From NCBI GenBank assembly GCA_937892345.1, contig CALAGF010000306.1:1-8484 (forward strand): a stretch of DNA of 8,484 bases, read 5' to 3'. Origin of the DNA: an uncultured Rhodocyclaceae bacterium. Lineage in GTDB: Bacteria > Pseudomonadota > Gammaproteobacteria > Burkholderiales > Rhodocyclaceae. The notes under the pieces were generated by a model. The model saw nothing but the letters and a program-made list of their open reading frames with translations. It made no database searches and was not told the origin of the DNA. Of this stretch, positions 1 to 6,582 are shown in pieces (the first letter of the stretch is position 1; every line of letters begins with the position of its first letter). The translations under genes and the position numbers were made by a program.

Positions 1-399
1 GACTATCAGTCGGGCGCGGAAGAGGTGAACGCGCGTTATGGCGATGTGCTCTCGGCCATGCCCCGACGAGCCCGCAGTTATGTGCTGTATCTCCAGTCCG
101 GCAGCAATCAGCTGACGCCTGAGTCCGAGGCCGACTACCTGCGGGTGCGCGAGGAAATCATGACGCGCGCTGCTTCCGAAGTGCTGGTGATCGGCCACAC
201 CGATAGCGTTGGCGCGAGTGCCGGGAACGATGCGCTTTCGAGAAAACGGGCAGATGCTGTGCGTGAACGCTTGATTGCAAGCGGCATTCCGGCGGAAAAG
301 GTGGAGGCGACCGGGCGCGGTGAACGTGATTTGCTGGTCAACACCGGCGATAACGTCGACGAGCCGCGTAACCGTCGGGTCGAAATCAGCGTCCGTTAA
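1..399 (+). CDS. OmpA-family peptidoglycan-binding protein, C-terminal part (5' end outside window)
   Basis: The reading frame is open from the first base and ends with TAA at 397-399, giving 132 visible residues. The visible part is the C-terminal OmpA-like domain, which binds the diaminopimelate of peptidoglycan and so links an outer-membrane or periplasmic protein to the cell wall. Seen in the sequence are LVIGHTDSVG, then LSRKRADAVRERL, then NRRVEISVR at the very end. In the family the Asp of GHTD (visible residue 68) and the Arg of LSxxRA (visible residue 83) contact the peptide; both are present. The N-terminal part is missing, so it cannot be told whether this is a barrel OmpA, a Pal-type lipoprotein or a fusion protein. 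The GTG at 25 is an internal codon and not a likely start. The gene converges on the CHASE2-phosphatase gene with a 4-base overlap of stop codons. Confidence 0.9.
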   Translation, partial: DYQSGAEEVNARYGDVLSAMPRRARSYVLYLQSGSNQLTPESEADYLRVREEIMTRAASEVLVIGHTDSVGASAGNDALSRKRADAVRERLIASGIPAEKVEATGRGERDLLVNTGDNVDEPRNRRVEISVR

Positions 400-2510
400 A
401 CAGCCCGGCCCTGCCAGCGGAAGAGCAGCAGGGTCAGGTCATCGGCCGGGGCCGCGCCGTTTTCGAAACGGCGTATCTCGTCGCGCAAAGCGATGGCCAG
501 TGCTTCCGGCGCTTGCTCGCCCTTGGCCAGCAGGGCATCGACCAATCGCTTGCCGCCGAACATTTCAGCGCCGTTGTCGGCTTCGCTGACACCATCGGTA
601 AACAGGCAGAGCAGGTCGCCGGAACGCAGCTGCAGGGTTCCGGAAATGTAGGGATAGTCTCCCAAGGCGCAAAGCGGTGGGCCGGCGATTTCTGCGGTTT
701 CCACGCGGTCGACCGCTGCATCGCGGTAGCGCAGCGGGGCATCATGTCCCGCACACACATAAGTCATTTCACCGCTGCCGAGATCAATCACGGCAACAAA
801 GGCAGTGACAAACAGGAAGGCCGGATTGTGTCGGCTAAGCTCAGCCTCCACATCGCGCATGGCATCTGCCAGATCGGCATGACGCCGGGTGAGGGTGCCG
901 GTGAGCGTTTTGGAAATGGCCATGAACAGGCTGGCCGGCACGCCTTTGCCCGAGACATCGCCAATCGCCAGACACAGCCTGTCGGCGTCGAGCATGAAGC
1001 AATCGTAATAATCGCCACCGACGGCCTTGGCAGGTTCAAGGATGGCTGCCAGCGAGAAACGACCGTCGGCTGCGGCAAGAGCGAGCGGGTCGGGCAAAAG
1101 CCCCATTTGTATGGTGTGTGCGGCATCCAGTTCCCCCTTGACTCGGGCTGCCTCCTCCCGGCTCGCCTGCAAGCGGGTTTCAGCCGAACGGCGCTGGCGG
1201 TCGGCGGCGATCAGGCTATTGCCGAGCAAGGAAATGAATACCGGTAGCAGAAGCAGTACCAGTGTCGTGCCATCAAACAGCCACCGACCACTGGCAAAAG
1301 CGAGATAGCCGCTGCCGGCCAGCAGCAGCGCATTGCCGGTAAAAGCCAACAATGCCGTACGCGGACGCAGCACCGGGACAAATGAAATCAGCAACAGGCC
1401 GGAGAGCAGCAGGCAGCCCTGTTCCAGCAGAGGAAGCCAGGCTGGCCGTAGCAGTGCCTTGCCCTCAAGCAGGCTTTCCAGAACCTGAACGTGCACATCC
1501 AGTCCAGGCAGGCTCTCGCCCAGCGGATTGATCACACGGTCGCGCAGCCCGGTACTGTTAAAACCCACCAGCACAAAACGGTTGGAAAAAATGCTCGGCG
1601 GATATGCCCCGGCCAGCACATCTGCCGCCGACACGTAGTAGTTGCCGTTAGCTTTCCCGAAATGGAGAAAAACTTCGCCGCTGGCTGTAGCCGGCAAGTG
1701 GTAATCGCCGATTTCCAGCCGATGCATGCCGGTGCCGTTGCGCACCAGCGAGGCCGGAACATTGCCCAAGGCGACGCGCAACATGGCCAAAGGCAGTGAA
1801 AGCGAAGCTTGATCGTTGATCATGGCCAGCGTAGGCAATTGCCGAACGATGCCGCGTTCACCGTAGGCATCGTCCAGATGGGGCGTGGCATTGATGAAAC
1901 CCTCGCTGCGGGCGGCATGCTGCAATCGAGGCAGGCTGGACAGCGCGCTGGCAAAGCGCGGCAGGGTATTTTCTGCGCCCTCGGGCAGACTCAGCGCCGG
2001 CAGGGGATTGATCGGCAGCCGACTCCCCGGAAGCTCGCGGCCAAGGCCGATCACCGCCAGTGCGACGGGATTGCGGGCGATGCTGGCGGCCAGAATCCGG
2101 TCGGGGTCGGGCAGTTTGTTGATCAGACCGGGGTCTACGGTCGACAGGCGGTCAGCCAACATTTCCGGACCCAGGCGGTCCGCTTCGGAAAACACGATGT
2201 CGAGTCCGATGGCCAGCGGATTGCCCAGACCGATGTGGTCGACCAGTTGTGCGACGAGGTCGCGGGGCCAGGGCCACTGGCCATACTTGACCAGGCTAGG
2301 GCTGTCGATGGCCACCACAACGACCGGCTCGTTGCTGCGCAAACGGGGCTGCCAGCGTTGATAACGGTCAAATTGCGCCAGTTGTAACGCGCCAAGCGGA
2401 GTATTGCTGCCAAAGTGGAGGGCAATGATCGCCGCCGCCAGAAAGAGAAACGGTAACAGGCGGCCACGTCCTGCATGCAAGAGTATCAGGGCGGGGTGAC
2501 GCCAGTTCAC
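396..2510 (-). CDS. CHASE2 sensor - SpoIIE/RsbU-type PP2C serine phosphatase
   Basis: A 704-residue membrane sensor phosphatase. An N-terminal membrane segment (about residues 17-33) precedes a periplasmic CHASE2 domain (about 40-350), recognised by VVVVAIDSPSL and GQWPWPRDL near residues 63-84 and by GLDIVFSEAD near 102-111. Three further hydrophobic segments follow (about 357-380, 386-406, 415-435), then a charged coiled-coil-like linker (about 436-465). The cytoplasmic PP2C domain (about 466-700) carries IQMGLLP, GGDYYD (498-503), GDVSGKG (517-523), FTDGVSEA (637-644) and DDLTLLLF (690-697). The Asp residues of these motifs (D500, D518, D690) match the metal-binding residues of the SpoIIE family. 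By family knowledge the phosphatase removes phosphate from a STAS-domain antagonist, and a STAS gene lies two genes upstream in the same operon. The start is GTG at 2508-2510, overlapping the stop of the upstream gene (GTGA), with no clear Shine-Dalgarno, so coupling is likely. The sensed signal is unknown. Confidence 0.93.
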   Translation of the reverse strand: MNWRHPALILLHAGRGRLLPFLFLAAAIIALHFGSNTPLGALQLAQFDRYQRWQPRLRSNEPVVVVAIDSPSLVKYGQWPWPRDLVAQLVDHIGLGNPLAIGLDIVFSEADRLGPEMLADRLSTVDPGLINKLPDPDRILAASIARNPVALAVIGLGRELPGSRLPINPLPALSLPEGAENTLPRFASALSSLPRLQHAARSEGFINATPHLDDAYGERGIVRQLPTLAMINDQASLSLPLAMLRVALGNVPASLVRNGTGMHRLEIGDYHLPATASGEVFLHFGKANGNYYVSAADVLAGAYPPSIFSNRFVLVGFNSTGLRDRVINPLGESLPGLDVHVQVLESLLEGKALLRPAWLPLLEQGCLLLSGLLLISFVPVLRPRTALLAFTGNALLLAGSGYLAFASGRWLFDGTTLVLLLLPVFISLLGNSLIAADRQRRSAETRLQASREEAARVKGELDAAHTIQMGLLPDPLALAAADGRFSLAAILEPAKAVGGDYYDCFMLDADRLCLAIGDVSGKGVPASLFMAISKTLTGTLTRRHADLADAMRDVEAELSRHNPAFLFVTAFVAVIDLGSGEMTYVCAGHDAPLRYRDAAVDRVETAEIAGPPLCALGDYPYISGTLQLRSGDLLCLFTDGVSEADNGAEMFGGKRLVDALLAKGEQAPEALAIALRDEIRRFENGAAPADDLTLLLFRWQGRAV

Positions 2511-3469
2511 AGTTCGATGGTCAGGCCGTCGTAGGCGGAATGGACTTCAAGTGCGGGCTGCTTGCCACGGGTCAGTTGCTCCAGGCGGCGGCTCTCGGCA
2601 AGGACTCGACTGAGTTGCATGTCATCGCTGACCGGCTCGTGGTGGAACAGCGCCAGCTTGCGCACCCGGGCTGCCTGACACAACTCGACGCCGATCACGT
2701 TGCTGGAATGCCCCCAGTCGGATTTGACCGAGGCCGCTTCGGCGAGAGAATACATGGCATCAAAAACCACCAGATCGGCACCGGCGAAGAATTCGATGAA
2801 ACTTTCGTAAGCAAGCAGATCGTCCAGCTTGTGCTCGGAATCGGTGGAATACACCACGGTGCGATCAATGCTCTCGAAACGATAGCCAAAAGAATCGCCG
2901 TTATGCAGTTGCAACTTGGGAATGACGTTCATGCCGGCAATGAAATGCTTCTTGCCCGGCGTCATCAGGTCAAACTCGATATTTGCACCTGCCTGAGAGT
3001 AATCCACCGGGAAGCAAGGCGCCCGCATCTGCATGCGGATGGCTTCTTCGAGTCGGGCATGGCAGCCATGAACCACAATACGATTGCCGGGAATGTACAT
3101 TGGCTGAAAAAAGGGAAAACCCATCAGGTGATCCCAATGCAGATGCGAAATGAAAATATGGTAAGTCTGTGGATTCGGAACGCCAAAGCGGGCAATTTTT
3201 GACTGGCCGAGCGGCCGGGCACCACTGCCCATGTCGCAGATGATGTGCTCAGGACCCTCGGTAACGATCTCGACACAGGATGAATTACCGCCAAAGGTGC
3301 CGTTGACCGAAAAAGGCAACTGATCGACAAAATCTTCCAGCGCAGCCCGCGAACGAAATTTTCGCCCATCGGCGGCCACCAGGGCAGCCATCAGCTTTTC
3401 GCGGACATCGCGGGCAGACAAGGAAACCGGCAGGGAGCCCCGAGTCCCCCAGAAAACAACGCGTTTCAT
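2507..3469 (-). CDS. metallo-beta-lactamase-fold hydrolase
   Basis: A 320-residue MBL-fold protein of the PhnP/RNase Z-like (COG1235-type) group. It starts with the typical FWGTRGSLP strand (residues 6-14) and contains GGNSSCVEI (60-68), CDMGSG (78-83) and the metal motif SHLHWDHLMG (H109, H111, D113, H114). Further likely ligands are H189 (LQLHNG), D210 (YSTDSEH) and H276/H277 (FHHEP). All key metal-binding positions appear present, so it is probably an active di-metal hydrolase; the substrate cannot be read from the sequence. Between GTRGSLP and GGNSSC there is an extra, largely helical stretch (about residues 16-55), longer than in the common members I recall. The ATG at 3467-3469 overlaps the STAS stop codon (ATGA), and its own stop overlaps the phosphatase GTG start. 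This middle place in a signalling operon suggests a role in that pathway, but this is inference. Confidence 0.9.
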   Translation of the reverse strand: MKRVVFWGTRGSLPVSLSARDVREKLMAALVAADGRKFRSRAALEDFVDQLPFSVNGTFGGNSSCVEIVTEGPEHIICDMGSGARPLGQSKIARFGVPNPQTYHIFISHLHWDHLMGFPFFQPMYIPGNRIVVHGCHARLEEAIRMQMRAPCFPVDYSQAGANIEFDLMTPGKKHFIAGMNVIPKLQLHNGDSFGYRFESIDRTVVYSTDSEHKLDDLLAYESFIEFFAGADLVVFDAMYSLAEAASVKSDWGHSSNVIGVELCQAARVRKLALFHHEPVSDDMQLSRVLAESRRLEQLTRGKQPALEVHSAYDGLTIEL

Positions 3470-3813
3470 GCCGAAAGATTGCTGCAGGCAGCGTCCACCG
3501 TGGCGTAGCAGGGGACGATCAGATTAAAACGGCTGATCGCGAAAACCTCCTGAACCAGTGGGGTCAGTTCGGCGATGGCGAATACGCCCCGCGCGACCTT
3601 GGCCTGACGCGAGGCGATCATCAATACGCGCAAGCCGGCACTACTGATGTAATCAACACCGGAAAAATCGAGCAGGATGGGCGGGCGCCCGATTTTGCAA
3701 TCAGCCATTAACGAATCGAGTGCCGTTGCGAACTCCGCGCTGGAAGCGTGGTCAATTCGGCCGCTGACTGAAACGACCCGGATACCGGACCGCTCTTGGA
3801 TCGGAAGCATCAT
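3466..3813 (-). CDS. STAS-domain anti-sigma factor antagonist (SpoIIAA/RsbV-like)
   Basis: A 115-residue single-domain STAS protein when started at the first of two tandem ATG codons (3811-3813; the second is 3808-3810). The frame stays open up to an ATG at 3981, but that extension is low-complexity, unlike any STAS protein, and would run into the divergent ygiQ coding sequence, so the short form is chosen. The N-terminal strand IRVVSVSGRID, the core LLDFSGVDYISSAGLRVLM and the C-terminal helix with VQEVFAISRF are typical. By alignment from memory to the D-S-S-G site of SpoIIAA, Ser58 (the second Ser of ISSAGL) is the expected phosphorylation site; the usual preceding Asp is a Ser here. In partner switching, the unphosphorylated form binds an anti-sigma factor or kinase. 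It is the first gene of a three-gene operon ending in a PP2C phosphatase that is a good candidate to dephosphorylate it. No good Shine-Dalgarno is seen. Confidence 0.87.
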   Translation of the reverse strand: MMLPIQERSGIRVVSVSGRIDHASSAEFATALDSLMADCKIGRPPILLDFSGVDYISSAGLRVLMIASRQAKVARGVFAIAELTPLVQEVFAISRFNLIVPCYATVDAACSNLSA

Positions 3814-3876
3814 CGTGGTGTGTCGGCAGGGGTGGTAAGGGGCAAAGAGTATGCCATGCCCCCCAAAACCTTGGGA

Positions 3877-3882
3877 TAAAAT
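3877..3882 (+). promoter_or_regulatory. possible -10 box of the ygiQ operon
   Basis: TAAAAT matches the TATAAT consensus at 5 of 6 positions. There is no convincing -35 box 16-18 bases upstream. If used, transcription would start at about 3888-3890, on the ygiQ start codon itself, which would give a leaderless message. This agrees with the absence of any Shine-Dalgarno before ygiQ. The evidence is weak. Confidence 0.25.
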
Positions 3883-3894
3883 ATTGCATGCAAT
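3883..3894. repeat. perfect 12-base palindrome over the ygiQ start codon
   Basis: The sequence attgcatgcaat equals its own reverse complement and includes the ygiQ ATG (3888-3890). It lies in the short region between the divergent STAS operon and ygiQ, directly after a possible -10 box (3877-3882). A second small inverted repeat, cccaa/ttggg (3862-3866 and 3871-3875, loop of 4), sits just upstream. A regulator-binding site is possible but not shown; a 12-base palindrome can also occur by chance. Confidence 0.4.
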
Positions 3895-6155
3895 CAAATT
3901 CTTCTGAAGTTCGCCCGTTGTTCGGGTACCGCAAATTCTGGGCTCACCGCTTTGGTCCGGCCCCCTTTCTTCCGATGTCACGTCCTGAAATGGACCAGCT
4001 TGGCTGGGACAGTTGCGACATCATCCTGATTACCGGCGATGCCTATATCGACCATCCCAGTTTTGGCATGGCGCTGGTGGGGCGGCTCCTTGAAGCACAG
4101 GGTTTCCGCGTAGGCATCATCTGCCAGCCAGACTGGAATACTGCGGTCGACTTCCGGAAACTGGGCAAACCCAAACTGTTTTTTGGCGTCACTGCCGGCA
4201 ATATGGATTCCATGGTCAACCGTTACACCGCTGACCACAAACCGCGCTCGGATGATGCCTACACACCGAATGCAGAACCGAACAAGCGCCCTGATCGTGC
4301 GGTGACGGTTTATGCCCAGCGTTGCCGCGAGGCTTTTCCGGGAACCGCTGTCGTGATCGGCTCGATCGAAGCCAGTCTGCGCCGTATTGCGCATTACGAT
4401 TACTGGTCGGACAAGGTACGCCGTTCTGTCTTGCCTGACTCCAAGGCCGACCTGCTGGTCTTCGGCAACGCCGAGCGGGCCATTGTCGAGTTGGCTCACC
4501 GATTGGCCCGCGGCGAGAAGATCAGCGAAATCCGCGATCTGCGCGGTACGGCATTCATGGTGCAACCCGGCTGGCTGCCTTCGCCCGACTGGGAGGAAAT
4601 GGATTCCACGGAAGTCGACACGCCAGGTCCGCTGATCAAACATGTCGATCCGTATGCGATGGACGAGGGGAGCGCAAAAACGGGGTGCGAGACGCCGTCG
4701 ACCGATGCAGGCGCCCAGCCCATCCGCATTGTTTCCCTCGCAGAGCGCCTTGCAGCCCGTCGTGAGCGGCGTGCCCATACCGTGGTTCGCCTGCCGGCTT
4801 ACGAGCAGGTCAAGGATGATCCGGTGCTCTATGCCCATGCCTCGCGCACCTTTCACCTGGAGTCCAATCCCGGTAACGCCCGAGCCATGCGGCAGTCCCA
4901 CGGGGAACGCGATGTCTGGCTGAATCCGCCCCCAATTCCGCTGACCACCGAAGAACTCGACGGCGTTTACGAGTTGCCATACGCCCGTCGGCCGCACCCG
5001 GCCTATGGCGATGCCAAGATCCCTGCCTGGGAAATGATCCGCTTCTCGGTCAACATCATGCGCGGCTGCTTTGGCGGCTGCACCTTCTGTTCAATTACCG
5101 AGCACGAGGGGCGCATCATTCAGAGCCGTTCCGAAGACTCGGTGATCCGCGAAATCGAGGAAATGCGCGACAAGACACCGGGCTTTACCGGCATCGTGTC
5201 CGATCTTGGCGGCCCGACCGCCAACATGTATCACCTGAAGTGCAAGGACGAAAAGATCGAATCCGCGTGTCGCCGCCTGTCCTGCGTCTATCCGGACATT
5301 TGCGAAAATCTCGGCACCGATCACACCAAGCTGATCTCCCTTTACCGCAAGGCGCGCGATTTGAAAGGCGTGAAGAAGGTGCTGATCGGCTCAGGCCTGC
5401 GCTACGACCTGGCCGTGCGCTCACCGGAATACATCAAGGAACTGGTGACGCATCACGTGGGCGGCTACCTCAAGATCGCCCCGGAGCATACCGAAGAAGG
5501 GCCGCTATCCAAGATGATGAAGCCCGGCATGGGCAGCTACGACCGCTTCAAGCAGTTGTTCGACCGCTTCTCGCGCGAAGCCGGCAAAGAGCAGTACCTG
5601 ATCCCGTATTTCATTGCCGCCCATCCGGGCACCACCGACGCGGACATGCTCAACCTGGCCTTGTGGCTGAAGAAAAACAACTTCCGCCTGGATCAGGTTC
5701 AGACCTTCCTGCCTACGCCCATGGCGCTGGCGACAACCATGTACCACACCGAAAAGAACCCGCTGAAAAAACTGCAGCGCAAGGGCGGGGAAGTGGTCGG
5801 GGCGGTGCGCAATCAGCGGCAACGGCGTCTGCACAAGGCATTTTTGCGCTACCACGATGCGGAAAACTGGCCGCTGCTGCGTGATGCGCTCAAGGAAATG
5901 GGGCGCTCCGACTTGATCGGGAATGGCAAGAAGCACTTGGTGCCCTCCTGGCAGCCGGCAGGTACCGGGCTCAAGGCAAACTTGAAAACTGGCGTGAAAA
6001 ATGGAGAATTCGCGCGGTCGACCGGAGAACGCAGTCAAAAACCGGCAGCGACAAGCCGACCGGGCGTTCGCACTCATAGCGCACGTTCCGCCACCGGCAA
6101 TCCAAAAACAGCACGACCCGGCACCTCGTCACGCAAACCGCGTGGCGGGCGTTAA
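3888..6155 (+). CDS. ygiQ: YgiQ family radical SAM protein
   Basis: A 755-residue member of the YgiQ (UPF0313) family, close to full length. The N-terminal YgiQ-specific domain contains FGPAPFLPMSRPEMDQLGWD (residues 22-41), DAYIDHPSFG, GVTAGNMDSMVNRYTA and IGSIEASLRRIAHYDYWSD, all strongly conserved in E. coli YgiQ as I recall it. The radical SAM core has the cluster motif C394-x3-C398-x2-C401 (CFGGCTFC), expected to bind a [4Fe-4S] cluster and cleave S-adenosylmethionine, followed by SDLGGPTANMY, KVLIGSGLRYD, LKIAPEHTEEGPLSKMMKPG and YLIPYFIAAHPG. The last ~55 residues (from about 700) are a basic, Ser/Thr/Pro/Arg-rich tail, probably disordered. The substrate of YgiQ is not established. The start ATG has no Shine-Dalgarno, but the next Met (residue 30) would remove conserved sequence. 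It is the first gene of a likely operon with the truncated hemoglobin, 18 bases downstream. Confidence 0.97.
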   Translation: MQSNSSEVRPLFGYRKFWAHRFGPAPFLPMSRPEMDQLGWDSCDIILITGDAYIDHPSFGMALVGRLLEAQGFRVGIICQPDWNTAVDFRKLGKPKLFFGVTAGNMDSMVNRYTADHKPRSDDAYTPNAEPNKRPDRAVTVYAQRCREAFPGTAVVIGSIEASLRRIAHYDYWSDKVRRSVLPDSKADLLVFGNAERAIVELAHRLARGEKISEIRDLRGTAFMVQPGWLPSPDWEEMDSTEVDTPGPLIKHVDPYAMDEGSAKTGCETPSTDAGAQPIRIVSLAERLAARRERRAHTVVRLPAYEQVKDDPVLYAHASRTFHLESNPGNARAMRQSHGERDVWLNPPPIPLTTEELDGVYELPYARRPHPAYGDAKIPAWEMIRFSVNIMRGCFGGCTFCSITEHEGRIIQSRSEDSVIREIEEMRDKTPGFTGIVSDLGGPTANMYHLKCKDEKIESACRRLSCVYPDICENLGTDHTKLISLYRKARDLKGVKKVLIGSGLRYDLAVRSPEYIKELVTHHVGGYLKIAPEHTEEGPLSKMMKPGMGSYDRFKQLFDRFSREAGKEQYLIPYFIAAHPGTTDADMLNLALWLKKNNFRLDQVQTFLPTPMALATTMYHTEKNPLKKLQRKGGEVVGAVRNQRQRRLHKAFLRYHDAENWPLLRDALKEMGRSDLIGNGKKHLVPSWQPAGTGLKANLKTGVKNGEFARSTGERSQKPAATSRPGVRTHSARSATGNPKTARPGTSSRKPRGGR

Positions 6156-6162
6156 GCCGGTC

Positions 6163-6172
6163 AGGGAGAAGG
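6163..6172 (+). promoter_or_regulatory. Shine-Dalgarno of the truncated hemoglobin gene
   Basis: The purine run agggagaagg lies just before the ATG at 6174, with its GGAG core 5 bases from the start codon. It fixes the hemoglobin start and is the only strong ribosome binding site seen before a gene in this window. Confidence 0.8.
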
Positions 6173-6173
6173 T

Positions 6174-6563
6174 ATGAACACCGAAGCGACCACCTACGAC
6201 AAGATTGGCGGCGATGCCGCGGTTGGCAAACTCTGCGACCGCTTTTACGAGTTGATGGACACGGTGTCGCAGTTCAAGGAATTGCGCGCCATGCATCCTG
6301 ACGATTTGAGCAGTTCACGCGACAAGCTCTACATGTTCCTGTCCGGCTGGTTTGGCGGGCCTGACCTGTTTGTCGAAAAGTTCGGCCACCCGCGCCTGCG
6401 CGCGCGCCACATGCCCTTTGCCATCGGCACGCAGGAACGCGATCAATGGGTCGCCTGCATGGTGCTGGCGATGGAAGATGTCGGCATTGAAGAAAGCATT
6501 CGCGCCAAGCTGCTGGAAAACTTCTTCAATACCGCCGATTTCATGCGCAACAAGGAAGGCTGA
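6174..6563 (+). CDS. group II truncated hemoglobin (TrHbO/YjbI type)
   Basis: A 129-residue protein, the normal size for a group II (O-type) truncated hemoglobin, a small haem protein with a two-over-two helical fold that binds O2, NO or related ligands, or handles peroxide, in the cytoplasm. Seen are YDKIGG at the start, RFYELMD with the B10 Tyr (Y25), LRAMHPDDL with His at the CD1 position (H41), FLSGWFGGP, the hallmark GHPRLRARHMPF with the proximal haem ligand H79, and ERDQWVACM with the group II Trp G8 (W92). Alignment to M. tuberculosis GlbO from memory places these residues at equivalent sites, so all key haem-pocket residues are present. It lies 18 bases after ygiQ and 19 bases before the next gene, suggesting co-transcription. 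The physiological role is unknown; oxygen or NO handling next to an oxygen-sensitive radical SAM enzyme is a reasonable but unproven idea. Confidence 0.96.
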   Translation: MNTEATTYDKIGGDAAVGKLCDRFYELMDTVSQFKELRAMHPDDLSSSRDKLYMFLSGWFGGPDLFVEKFGHPRLRARHMPFAIGTQERDQWVACMVLAMEDVGIEESIRAKLLENFFNTADFMRNKEG

Positions 6564-6582
6564 GCAGCGCCCGCCCGCACCC

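Noticed and set aside
513..1247. Plus-strand open frame (244 codons) opposite the PP2C domain, and a similar one at 1809-2387
   Set aside because: Both lie over unmistakable CHASE2/PP2C coding sequence with complete motifs, and their own translations show no family.
3814..3981. N-terminal extension of the STAS gene to an ATG at 3981
   Set aside because: The extra 56 residues are not STAS-like and would overlap the first 94 bases of ygiQ on the other strand. The tandem ATG at 3808-3813 gives the normal size for the family.
3978..4997. Long minus-strand open frame (339 codons) opposite ygiQ
   Set aside because: It lies wholly over well-conserved ygiQ coding sequence, and its translation has no recognisable domain. 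Such antisense frames are common in GC-rich genes.
6352..6582. N-terminal extension of the 361-residue protein across the hemoglobin gene
   Set aside because: The region codes for the hemoglobin haem pocket in another frame, and the extension is an Arg/Ser/Ala-rich out-of-frame translation with no Met near a ribosome binding site.
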